This document shows positions 38,724 to 48,025 of a stretch of 64,000 nucleotides of DNA, piece by piece. The notes under the pieces are model-generated. The model had not been told where the DNA came from and did not search any database. It saw only the letters and a list, made by a program, of their open reading frames with translations. The stretch is from contig NC_018230.1 in assembly GCF_000227135.1 (NCBI RefSeq), positions 1 through 64,000 of the forward strand, read 5' to 3'. Position 1 is the stretch's first letter, and every line of letters begins with the position of its first letter. A program made the translations under genes and the position numbers. The DNA comes from Leishmania donovani (lineage: Eukaryota; Euglenozoa; Kinetoplastea; Trypanosomatida; Trypanosomatidae).

Positions 38724-40898
38724 ATGGACTTGGTGCAGCTGCAGCGAATCCTCAGCACGTACGATGAGCGTGTGGTGAAAGTCTTTGTGAGCCACATCCC
38801 GGAACTGGGGCTGCGCAAGATCGATGACTGCGTCCTCGAGTACATGCTCAAGATGCTGGAGGGGCAGACCTCGTCGGAGTCGTACCTGCCGGAGGAGATC
38901 ATCGAGGAGACGATGAAGCTGTACTTCCGCGAGTTCGACGTTTTCAGCGACTGCGAAGAAAAGCTAAACAAGAGCACCGCGGCCATCTGCCAGCAGATGC
39001 TCAAGGAAGGTATCACGAAGAAGCCAAGCGAGGAGTCGAGCCGGCTCGCCAGCGCCGTCAACATCGGCCGCCAGTACGAGGAGAGTCTGAAGCGGGCCAC
39101 AATGATCAAGAGTGTCGGCAAGGTTACGACGGCGAACACGAACGAGGACTGGACGTGGGAGACGAAGCGCAGCGCAGCCAAGGACATGCGCAAGAAGCGC
39201 AAGGAGGATGAGAAGAAGGCGATGCTCGCTGAGGAATACGAGGAGTTCCTGCGCAAGCGTGGCATCTCCAACACGGCGGCCGTGACGAAGATTCATCACA
39301 AGGGCGAGGGCACGAGCTACAGCACCGACATCCGCTGCGAGGCCATTCACATCCAGCTCGGGAAGCAGGTGCTACTGGACGACACGGACCTAGTGCTGCT
39401 GACAGGGCACAAGTACGGCCTCATCGGTCGCAACGGTGCGGGTAAAACGACACTGCTGCGTGCCCTGGCAGAGCGCGAGCTGGAGGGTGTGAGTCCGTTC
39501 ATGCAGATTCTGCACGTAGAGCAGGAGATCGTCGCGGGGGCAGAGACGCCACTGGAGGTTCTGCTGGCCACCGATGTCGAGCGGGCGCAGCTGCTGCGCG
39601 AGGAGCAGGAGCTGCTGAAGCAGAACGACACGGAGGCCAACGCGCGGCTGAACGAGGTGTACGCTCGACTGGACGCAATCGACGCCCACAGCGCCGAGGC
39701 GCGCGCGGCCACCATCCTGCATGGCTTGAGCTTCACGCAGGATATGATGACCTCGCCGACCAAGCAGCTCTCCGGTGGTTGGCGCATGCGTGTGGCGCTA
39801 GCACGCGCTCTCTTCGTCGAGCCCGACGTGCTGCTGCTGGATGAGCCGACGAACCACCTCGATCTGTTCGCCGTGCTCTGGCTGGAGCAGTTCCTGAGGG
39901 ACTGGCAAAAGACGCTCATTGTCGTCTCCCACTCCCGCACCTTTCTCAACAACGTCTGCTCCGAGATCATCCACCTCGTGGGCCACCATCTGCACTACTA
40001 CAATGGCAACTATGACCAGTTCGAGATCACGCGGGTGGAGCAGGAGCGGCAGCAGAAGAAGCAGCACGCCGCCCAGGAGAAGCAGCGGGCGCACATTCAG
40101 GCCTTCATCGACAAGTTTCGCTACAACGCGAACCGGGCCAAGATGGCGCAGTCGCGCATCAAGGCGCTTGAGCGGATGGAGATGGTGGCCGACGTCGTCA
40201 CCGACCCGCAGTTCGCCTTCACCTTTCCGGATGCCGAGCCGGTGTCTGGCAGCTTCATCGAGATGGTGGACTGCGAGTTCGGCTACAAGCCCGGCGTTAG
40301 CCTCTTCAAGGACGTAAACATGGGCATCGACGAGAGCTCGCGCATCGTTCTCGTCGGCGCGAACGGCGTCGGTAAGTCGACCTTCATGAACGTGTGCACT
40401 GGCGCTCTTGAGCCGCGCAGTGGTACGGTGGTGCGCAACAAGAAGATCCGTGTCGCCCACTTCGCGCAGCACAACATGGAAAGCCTCACCCCGCAGCTGT
40501 CCTCCCTCGAGTTCCTCCGCTCCAAGTTCCCGCACATGGAGGATCAGCAACTGCGTGCGCACCTCGGCAGCATGGGCCTGTCAGGGGAGCGCGCGCTGCA
40601 GCCGATCTACACCCTCTCCGGTGGACAGAAATCGCGTCTCGTGCTCGCCTGGATCACGTTTCAGAAGCCGCACCTGCTGCTGCTCGATGAGCCGACGAAC
40701 CACCTCGATATCGACACGGTGAACGCCCTCATCGAGGCGCTTCTAGCGTACAACGGCGGGCTGCTGGTCATCTCACACGACGAGTACTTCATTACGTCCC
40801 TGTGCGATGACATCTTCGTCTGCGAAGACAACACCGTGAAGAAGTTCGATGGTGACTTCGCGGAGTACCGCAAGCACGTCATGAAGATGATGAAGTGA
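38724..40898 (+). CDS. ABCF: ABC-F family ATPase (GCN20/ABCF3-like)
   Basis: 724 aa soluble twin-ABC protein with no transmembrane segments, so it is a translation factor rather than a transporter. The N-terminal ~200 residues are the helical extension typical of GCN20/ABCF3, which works with GCN1 in eIF2alpha-kinase control in yeast. NBD1 has Walker A GRNGAGKTT near 235-243, signature QLSGGWRMRVALARAL near 347-362 and Walker B LLLDEPTNHLD near 372. The linker between domains (about 440-500) is Gln/Lys/Arg-rich. NBD2 has Walker A GANGVGKST near 545, signature LSGGQKSRL near 631 and a second LLLLDEPTNHLD. All catalytic motifs are intact. Length is typical. Confidence 0.95.
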   Translation: MDLVQLQRILSTYDERVVKVFVSHIPELGLRKIDDCVLEYMLKMLEGQTSSESYLPEEIIEETMKLYFREFDVFSDCEEKLNKSTAAICQQMLKEGITKKPSEESSRLASAVNIGRQYEESLKRATMIKSVGKVTTANTNEDWTWETKRSAAKDMRKKRKEDEKKAMLAEEYEEFLRKRGISNTAAVTKIHHKGEGTSYSTDIRCEAIHIQLGKQVLLDDTDLVLLTGHKYGLIGRNGAGKTTLLRALAERELEGVSPFMQILHVEQEIVAGAETPLEVLLATDVERAQLLREEQELLKQNDTEANARLNEVYARLDAIDAHSAEARAATILHGLSFTQDMMTSPTKQLSGGWRMRVALARALFVEPDVLLLDEPTNHLDLFAVLWLEQFLRDWQKTLIVVSHSRTFLNNVCSEIIHLVGHHLHYYNGNYDQFEITRVEQERQQKKQHAAQEKQRAHIQAFIDKFRYNANRAKMAQSRIKALERMEMVADVVTDPQFAFTFPDAEPVSGSFIEMVDCEFGYKPGVSLFKDVNMGIDESSRIVLVGANGVGKSTFMNVCTGALEPRSGTVVRNKKIRVAHFAQHNMESLTPQLSSLEFLRSKFPHMEDQQLRAHLGSMGLSGERALQPIYTLSGGQKSRLVLAWITFQKPHLLLLDEPTNHLDIDTVNALIEALLAYNGGLLVISHDEYFITSLCDDIFVCEDNTVKKFDGDFAEYRKHVMKMMK

Positions 40899-41880
40899 AA
40901 GCAGCCAACGGCCGAGGGTGTGGGGAGGGTGGGGGGCGGACGCTTGACGCTTCAAGCAAGCGGTAAGGACCCCTCTACGGGTATGGTTTGGCGGACTGGC
41001 TGGCAAGCTGATGATGACCACTGCGGGACTGAATACGAAGCAAAGACCGCACACACACACACACACACACGCACGCACATACGCTTCACGTGCGTGTTGC
41101 CTCTCGGTACGGCCACTGTAGGCCAAGCTGCTCCGCCGGGTGGTGTTGGCGGCTGATGGTGCCGCGGCAACATCGAGCGAAAACAGGTTTTAAGTGGGCA
41201 GCTAAAAAAATAGATAAGAGTGAGGGACGTAGTCGCCGACGGCGCACACGTTTTGGCAAGCGCGTCCACAGACGCGGACAAGGCATGGCGGGAGAGGGAG
41301 AGGGAGAGGGAGAGGAAGAAGACAGTCGTGAGGCGTGGCCGTTGTAAGTGCCGCTGGTCCGGCTATGGCAAGATGTGTGTGTATGGCGGACACGTGCTTC
41401 CTGTCGCCATGCAAGCGCGCACGTAACTGGCCCCATGCATCATGTCTGTCTTGCGCATGTTTCGCTTCAGCTGCTGGATCGCCTGCGGGTAGGGGCCGCT
41501 GGGAACGCCTGATGATGTTGCCTTTGTGGACAGAGGCACGCGCGCGCTCTAGCAGCACTCATTGCACCCCCTCCCCCTCGTGCGGAGTGCATGCCTCCCT
41601 CCCTCCCTCCCTCTCGCGCCCTGCCACCAAGCCTCCTTGTTGCTTTCAGACGACTGCTGCCGTTCCATGCATTCTTCAGAGCATCTGCGAGTGTGGGGTT
41701 GCACGGCAGCTTCTCATGCGCGCACCAGATGCACGGCACATTGATCAGCCCATCCTCTCACTCTGCTCCTCACACTGACATGCGCGTGCACAAAACACCG
41801 ATAGATAGGCGCACACTGTTGTACAGTGGCAGCGACATACCTTCAAGGGCACCAACAAGTACGCATCCGACACGCCCGCC
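40899..41880. other. Intergenic region with CA and GAGAGG repeats
   Basis: 982 bp with no gene seen. A (CA)n tract lies at about 41050-41070, a (GAGAGG)n hexamer run at about 41290-41319, and a (CTCC)n run at about 41587-41610. Confidence 0.55.
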
Positions 41881-42459
41881 ATGTCGTCACCGTATTCGCC
41901 GCCGAGAGCTGTCGTCACGGACAACTCGAAAGACGACGCTTTTCTCGTGAAGGACTTGACACTACTGATGGCAGCACTGCGACTCAACAACAGCGATGAC
42001 TGGGCTGGAAAGCCGCAGCAGGAGACATTCCGTGTGTACGAGACGATGCCGCCTGTGGCTACGGCCCAGCCTTCCCCCTGCAGCGCGGATGTGGGTGACG
42101 CTGCACGAGGCTCATCGCCGCACGACTCTGATAAGAGCGATGCCAGCAGCGACTCTCTAAGCACCCTCATGACTGGCTACGTGCATGCGGTGCGCGCCCT
42201 GCATGCCTTCGATGCACAAATGGCAGCCGACGGCATCCGAGAGAGCGCCACTGCAGAGGCAGGTCACACGGGAGGTGGAGTGGTGGGCGCGGAGGAGGAG
42301 GCAACGACGCCTTGCAAGGCAGCAGCCGATGATGGCAGCTCCTCGGCAGCCAACACCAAACGCGCTGAGGCGGCTGCACCGGTCGACATGGCAGAGTTGC
42401 TGGCGGCGCCGGATCTCCTGCCATGTCTAATGATAGATGAACAAGGAGAACAGAGCTGA
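41881..42459 (+). CDS. Small acidic hypothetical protein
   Basis: 192 aa, no recognised family. It is rich in Ala, Ser, Asp and Glu. Two short helical stretches are apparent, at about 20-37 (FLVKDLTLLMAALRL) and 93-117 (LSTLMTGYVHAVRALHAFDAQM), joined by low-complexity linkers. A short hydrophobic C-terminus (DMAELLAAPDLLPCLMI) follows. There is no signal peptide or membrane span. The start ATG is in a plausible place, but the upstream splice signal is weak. It could be a small nuclear or complex-associated protein; nothing in the sequence decides that. GC-rich third positions support real coding. Confidence 0.65.
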   Translation: MSSPYSPPRAVVTDNSKDDAFLVKDLTLLMAALRLNNSDDWAGKPQQETFRVYETMPPVATAQPSPCSADVGDAARGSSPHDSDKSDASSDSLSTLMTGYVHAVRALHAFDAQMAADGIRESATAEAGHTGGGVVGAEEEATTPCKAAADDGSSSAANTKRAEAAAPVDMAELLAAPDLLPCLMIDEQGEQS

Positions 42460-43057
42460 AGGACTTGCTCACCGGGCATGTCCGTCCAACCCTTTCTCTT
42501 AGGTCTCCCGTCACTACCGACGTCTCTGAGGCACTTCGCCGCACCTCCTGCGCGTCAGAGAGCCGCTGCGCTTGACGGTCTTCTTATGTTTTACGCCTGT
42601 TTCTTTTCTGCATCCCTTCCCGTGGAGGTGACAACACGCACACGCACGGGCCCTAACTTGACAGGAAAGCCGTGTCTATTGAAGACGTCAGTGCATCCAC
42701 TTTTGCTCTCTATCTCGGCCACCAATCGTGAAGAAGTCCCTCCCTTCCATGGCGCTCTCCTTCCTCTACAGACGGCTGCGGCTGGGCCTGCCGTGGCGAG
42801 GAGCGTACGCGTCAAGGTTCTATCCTGCGATGTTGTCCACGCCGGGTATGCACGCGATATGCTTCTTCTTCCCCTCCTCGCAAGGCTGGACGCGCAAGCT
42901 TGCGGTTACCTCAGCGCCTTCTTCCCTTCCTTGCGTTTTCCAGAAGGATAGAAACACAACAGCATGTGCTGAAGCGCATGCAGGCGGACCCGTGTGTGCT
43001 TCACAGGCCTCCGCTTTCAACATAGTTGTCGCTGCAGCGTGGTCACGATCGCCGACG
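42460..43057. other. Intergenic region / leader of the ECO1-like gene
   Basis: 598 bp. The next gene's frame is open upstream to a GTG at 42728, but that part has no conserved feature. A candidate splice AG lies at 43005-43006. Confidence 0.5.
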
Positions 43058-44932
43058 ATGCCGCCATTGTTTCCTGCAGGACAACGTCAGCCAACTCTCT
43101 TGAATCGATTGGCGTCTGCCACGCCAACCCGAAAGGCGGCTGCATTGTCCAACTCGACAACCTCGCTTTCATCGACCGCCAACAGCGTCCGCTGCAGCTC
43201 ACCAGGCCTCCCTTCGTCGTCTACCGCCGCCACGATCAGCAGCAGCAAGGAATCCCTCTCCCTGCTCAACCGTGTTGATGAACTCGCAGGTACGACGCAG
43301 CCGCACAGCACGACGAGGGCGTTCAGCTGCTGCTGCTGCAGCGACGACGATAATAAAGGGACGGACATGCTGCTCGGCGAGCTTCTCTTCGGTGCCGATG
43401 GAAGACGGGGTGCCGATCTGTCTTCTCCGCGTAGTCCTCCTCCTGCGGTGTCACCTGCCTCGCTTGGCATTGCGGCTCCTGCGTCTGCTGCTGCCACGGC
43501 ATCTGGAGCCGAGCCGCCACGCCCGCGCCGCGGTCGCCCGCCGCCACACCTTACGCAGACAACCTTGGATCTAGGTCAGGCGGAGCCGACGATGGCCACG
43601 CGTTGCCCACTCTGCCGCATGTTGTACACTGCCGAGAACGACGAGGACGCCGCGCTGCACCGGCGCTTCTGCCGAGAAGGGCAGCTGCGTCGCCGCGGCC
43701 GGGGCCCATACGATGCGCCGTCGTCCTTCACGGGTGCCTGCCGCTCGCAACGCGCTCGGACGGAAACCGCAGCGAGTCCGTTGGCGTCCCTGTCACGCCC
43801 GGCAGCGGTAGCAGTGCGCATGCTGGAGGAGCTGAGTGGTGCAAGCTTGGGACACTCGCCCAGTCCTTTGCTAGGGAGCACCACAGCGACGGTACGACGA
43901 GGTGGTCCGCGTCGCCGCGAGATCGGGGCTCGCGGGTTTGCCAAGGCAACCTACACGGCCACCGAGACGCGGAATACGGCGGCAGATGCCACAGTCTCCC
44001 TGTGCACGTGTGTCCTCTGCCCGCGCTCGTCGTTGTCCTCGCCGCCCCACCTCTCCTCACCTCTGGCGGTGTTTCGCATCTCTCTCAACGCGTGTGGTGT
44101 GGCGGATAGCAATGGAGGCTGCACGGCGCTCAGGCTATTGGAGCTGCTGGACTTCACCCCAGTTGTACTACGCGCCGCCGCCGAGGGTGTGGCTGACCCG
44201 CAGACGGCATCCTCGTCCGTCTTGCGCGGAAGCGTCCCTGCCGCGCCGACAGTGAGGGGCAGCGCTGCGTCGACTGTTTATGTGGTATGCGTGGTAGACA
44301 CCGTGCTGCGACTGCTTCTATGCGCCGTGGTCGGGGAGCCGCGGCGGCGGGAGCAAGATCCAGAGCTGTGCGTGGAGCGGCGCGCTGACGGGGCAACGGT
44401 GTGCAGCACACGTCGGCACTTCACGCACGGCGACGTAGCGGGACTTTGGGTGCTCTCCCCTGCCGAGCTCAGCGCCGCGCAGAAAGCGTGGGAGAAGAGC
44501 ACCGCGGCACCGTTTGCATCGACCCGTCAGATGCTGGAGAGCTTTTTTGGTACGCGCGCAGGCGGTGGTGCCCCATCTTCGGCTCAATCAAGCGCCGCTC
44601 ACGTCACTGAGAAGGCCCACGAGCGGTGTCAACAGGCGGCTGGGGTCGCACTACATGCGCTGGCCCAATACCTCGTGTACGGCAGCAGTCTGTGCCCTTC
44701 GCGGCAACTCTCTTATTCACAGGCGGCCCTCGCAGCGGCGGAGCACCTGGGCACCGGCTTTATGGAGCAGTGCTTGGCAGTCGCTTCCTCCTGCTGCCCC
44801 GCCGGTTCCACGCCTACACCACGCGAAGACGGGGCAGAGCCGCGGCCGCTGTACACACACGGCGACGGCGCCGATGGCGGCAGCGACAGTGACGACGCCA
44901 ACGAAGATGCCAGTGGGGTCATCGGTGAATGA
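43058..44932 (+). CDS. ECO1: Divergent ECO1/ESCO-family cohesin acetyltransferase
   Basis: 624 aa. Cohesin acetyltransferases modify SMC3 during S phase to establish sister-chromatid cohesion. The key evidence is a short 'QTTLDLGQ' segment followed by a small zinc finger: Cys183-x2-Cys186-x14-His201-x3-Cys205, with MLYTAENDEDAALHRRF between. This is the layout of the ESCO finger, except that the last ligand is Cys, not His. The C-terminal region carries weak echoes of the ESCO GNAT domain: VYVVCVVDTVLRLLLCAVV (about 407-425), GLWVLSP (about 459), and ALAQYLVYGSSL...LSYSQAAL...LGTGF (about 535-570), where family members have a G..L...IAFS.PT segment. There is a Ser/Ala-rich N-terminal region with a run of four Cys near 91. 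A start upstream of 43058 is possible. The family call is by pattern and needs a profile search. Confidence 0.65.
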   Translation: MPPLFPAGQRQPTLLNRLASATPTRKAAALSNSTTSLSSTANSVRCSSPGLPSSSTAATISSSKESLSLLNRVDELAGTTQPHSTTRAFSCCCCSDDDNKGTDMLLGELLFGADGRRGADLSSPRSPPPAVSPASLGIAAPASAAATASGAEPPRPRRGRPPPHLTQTTLDLGQAEPTMATRCPLCRMLYTAENDEDAALHRRFCREGQLRRRGRGPYDAPSSFTGACRSQRARTETAASPLASLSRPAAVAVRMLEELSGASLGHSPSPLLGSTTATVRRGGPRRREIGARGFAKATYTATETRNTAADATVSLCTCVLCPRSSLSSPPHLSSPLAVFRISLNACGVADSNGGCTALRLLELLDFTPVVLRAAAEGVADPQTASSSVLRGSVPAAPTVRGSAASTVYVVCVVDTVLRLLLCAVVGEPRRREQDPELCVERRADGATVCSTRRHFTHGDVAGLWVLSPAELSAAQKAWEKSTAAPFASTRQMLESFFGTRAGGGAPSSAQSSAAHVTEKAHERCQQAAGVALHALAQYLVYGSSLCPSRQLSYSQAALAAAEHLGTGFMEQCLAVASSCCPAGSTPTPREDGAEPRPLYTHGDGADGGSDSDDANEDASGVIGE

Positions 44933-45833
44933 CGAGACCGCCGCAGCGGCATCGTCATGATTCCTGAAGCGCGGCCGGCGCGTGAGCGGGGGAGGGGGTT
45001 CTGCCGCTACAGTGCAAGCGGTGTTTTGCACCAGTGCGCGCCTGTGGTATAGCGCGCATAGGAGAGGCGCCCACACGGTAGCAGCCGCAGCATCCGCTTA
45101 CCGACCCACTCACCCCATTTTCGCGGCCCTGCATAAAAGGTGAGGGTGTGCTGGTAACGATTGGGCCGCACCGTTGCCCCAGGCACGCGCACGCACACAT
45201 ACACCGATGCACGTACGCATAGGCATCGACATAGATAGCTGTAGCCCTACATACGCGCAGCGGTCAACGACATAAATCGATGCATATTACATATCTATAG
45301 AGATATATATCTACATACATGCGCGGGATGCGTGCACGAGATGGGGAGGCGGCACACACGTGTGCGTTCTGTGACGCCCCCATGCACGGGGGGGGGGGCG
45401 GTCCATTCCTGTGTGGATGGGTCTGCCTCTACACTCTACCTCTCCCTCCGACCTCTACTGCATTGCCCTTCTTGCCCCGCGTGAATGGTGCACCCCTCAA
45501 CCTTCTCTCGCCTTGACGCTGAACACACGCGCACACGCCGTGATGCGCATACGCACGTGCGCCTTGACATTTTGGGAGAGAAGAGAAGCGCTGAGTGCCA
45601 TAACACACACACACATACATACATACAGCTATACATAATTAGCGTCGCCGACCAGACTCTCTCTCTCTGCCAAGTCGCCCTTCTTGCCCTGTCCCTTCGC
45701 CTCGGGCTTAACGAGCGCCGTGTCCGCCTTGCCCTCACGTGGACACTGGCCGACGTGACTGGTGCGCCACCATTGACTGTGCGACCCTTCATCGCCGTCA
45801 CGCACACGCGCGCACCGGGGTCTGGCCGGCGCC
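44933..45833. other. Intergenic region
   Basis: 901 bp with no gene seen. Contains an AT-rich patch (about 45270-45320), an unusual island in this GC-rich stretch, and a poly-G run at 45390-45399. ACAC/ATAC repeats occur at 45604-45627. A CTCTCTCTC tract is followed by a candidate acceptor AG at 45673-45674 for U2AF35. Confidence 0.55.
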
Positions 45834-46466
45834 ATGACAGCGCACGTGGATCGCTGCGTCTTCTTCTCCAAGATGGGCGCGTGCCGGCACGGCGATCAGT
45901 GCACGAAGTTGCACTACCGCCCCGACACATCGCCGACGGTGCTGTTCCCTCTGATGTACCCAAACCCGCACGCCGTTGAGCACATCAAGGACCGCGAGTG
46001 GAACTTCGAGCTGGACAGGAAGTATTTGAAGAAGCATTTTGAGCACTTCTACAAGGAGGTGTGGCGCACCTTCATGGAGTTCGGCCGTATTGCGGAGCTG
46101 CGCGTCGTGAGCAACCTCGGCGATCACCTCCTGGGCAACGTGTACATCCGCTTCGAGGACCCGCAGGTCGCCACGCGCATCGTAAAGGAGCTGCGCGGCA
46201 AGAAACTGAATGACATCATTGTGCTGCCTGAGCTGTCGCCTGTCACGAACTTCGCCGAGGCGTGCTGCAAGGAGGATCTCGAGAACCGTTGCCAGCGCGG
46301 CGAGCAGTGCAACTACCTCCACATCATGAAGGTGTCGCGCCGCCTCCTCGAGAAGCTTGAAAAGGAGCAGACCAAGTACTGGAAAAAGAAGGAGAAGCGT
46401 CACGAGCATAGCAGCAGCGACCGAAAGCGTAGCCGCTCTCGGTCGCCTGCTGACACGCGCTGGTAG
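45834..46466 (+). CDS. U2AF35: U2AF small subunit (U2AF35)
   Basis: 210 aa. The small subunit of the U2 snRNP auxiliary factor, which reads the 3' splice-site AG. In kinetoplastids this means the trans-splice acceptor. It has two CCCH zinc fingers: one at about 7-27 (CVFF...CRHG..C.KLH) and one at about 144-163 (CCKEDLENRCQRGEQC.YLH). Between them lies a U2AF-homology (RRM-like) domain, about 45-138, with GNVYIRFEDPQVA as the RNP1-like strand. The short C-terminus is Arg/Ser-rich (RKRSRSRSP), a reduced RS domain. Length and order are as in the family. Confidence 0.95.
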   Translation: MTAHVDRCVFFSKMGACRHGDQCTKLHYRPDTSPTVLFPLMYPNPHAVEHIKDREWNFELDRKYLKKHFEHFYKEVWRTFMEFGRIAELRVVSNLGDHLLGNVYIRFEDPQVATRIVKELRGKKLNDIIVLPELSPVTNFAEACCKEDLENRCQRGEQCNYLHIMKVSRRLLEKLEKEQTKYWKKKEKRHEHSSSDRKRSRSRSPADTRW

Positions 46467-46673
46467 ACCCAGCCGTGCCCACCACTTGGCATGTGGCTGC
46501 TTGGGGTGAAGAAGATGCGCATAGGTGGGCCCGCGCAGCCTCAGCACGTTGTAAACCGTTTCTTCTTGAGGCGAGCATTGCGGCCCCTAACGACGGAGAG
46601 CAGGGGAGGGCGCATCCATGCACGCGCTGAGACGTGCGTGGCATCGCAAGGCCCAGCGCACGCACACCCCACT

Positions 46674-46705
<32 letters not shown>

Positions 46706-48025
46706 CGAGGGGAATGGGGGGCTGAGTGGGCCCGTTTTTCTGTAACGCGCGTGCCCATGGCCGGCATCGCGCCATGCGAGGGGGCCGGTGGGTCGAGTGG
46801 TGTTTGGGTTCTCGGTGTGTTGTGTGGCAGCGGGACGGTGTGGGCGCAGGTGGAAGGAAAAAGAGAGGCGGTGCTGCCCGCGGAAGCCAAGCCTGTGCTG
46901 GCGCCTGTCCGCCTGTCTAGGTGTGGAGTACGCGCCGCCGCCCCCGCCTCTGCCGCCCGCCCCTCTCTCTGTCGCTCAGCAGTGAATTAACTAAGCGGAG
47001 CGGAGTGGAGCGGGAGCGACTGCGGCGGCATCGGTAGTGGCGATGTTGGTGCTGGATGCCATGGCAGCTGCGGAGAAGGTAATAGTGCCGATGACTCGGC
47101 CCCATCCCTCTCTCTCTCTCCAATGTTCTCTTCTGCCTCTACGGGTGTGCGTGCGGGTTTGGTGCGTTTTCGTTTTCGTTGGTTCGACTCACCACCAGAC
47201 GCGCTCACACACGCACACGCACGCCTCATCGGAGCGCCTTCGCCCCCTACCCCTCCTCCTCCTCCTCTTCCTTGCCTTCATTGAATGGAGCTGGCAGCGT
47301 GGAGAACGGGATGCGGAGACGGGGAGGGGCCGCGCACGCGTGTGCAGAGATGCATGCAGGAAAGGCAGACCGCACCAAAATGGATGCCTCCGCATGCGTG
47401 CAGAGAAACCCGGTGAAGGTCGTGTACGGGCTGAGGGAGAGGTGCCCATGGTTGAGGGAGGACGAATGCCTTGGTGTTTGGTTGACGCGCAGCGACTCCT
47501 GTTTTTCTTGTCCTTCGTGCGGCTCCATGCAGCAGGGACGGAGGGAGACAAGAGCCGCATACCGACTATGAAACCACACACTGGCTTTTCAGGTCGCGTA
47601 AGGATCTAAAACGGACGACCTCCGTCCTTCCTTTTCTTGCTGTGCGTCACTCCACGGCGCTGAGTGGGCACTGAGGGAGGCGTGATCGTCATCCGCTCCC
47701 CATCTCCCCCCCCCCCACTCACTCGCTCGCTCTCTGCCTGTCGCTCCGATGCAGAAGCTTGCCGCGCACATGTTGCCCCACCGCTCAATGCCGACCCTCT
47801 GTCTCTGTCTATGCCCTCGTCTGTGCTCGCCGCCACGCACGCGCACCGCGACGAGGTGAGATTCGAACACAAAGAACAACGACAAGAAAAACGTCTCAGC
47901 GCAGCCTCCGGCCCACACCAAACACACAGACACACACACGCACACATACACACACACTCCTCCCGACTCTCTCGCACTGCCACCCTCGCCCTTACACCAG
48001 CCCTCCCAACTCGTAAGGAGACAGG
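46467..48025. other. Long intergenic region containing a dispersed repeat and TG/CA tracts
   Basis: 1.56 kb without a credible gene. Contains the dispersed repeat at 46627-46679, a (TG)n tract at 46675-46705, a poly-C run at 47708-47717 and a (CA)n tract at about 47925-47957. Candidate acceptor AG for P5CDH at 47999-48000. Confidence 0.55.
46627..46679 (+). repeat. Dispersed repeat copy A (possible retroposon remnant)
   Basis: About 53 bp nearly identical to 58769-58821, sharing a GTGCGTGGCATCGCA core, then GGCCCAGCGCACGCACAC and CCCACT. It is followed by a TG tract in both copies and lies in the same orientation, downstream of a CDS. It may be part of a SIDER-type degenerate retroposon, the class known from Leishmania 3' UTRs. 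I could not confirm that class from the sequence alone. Confidence 0.6.
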
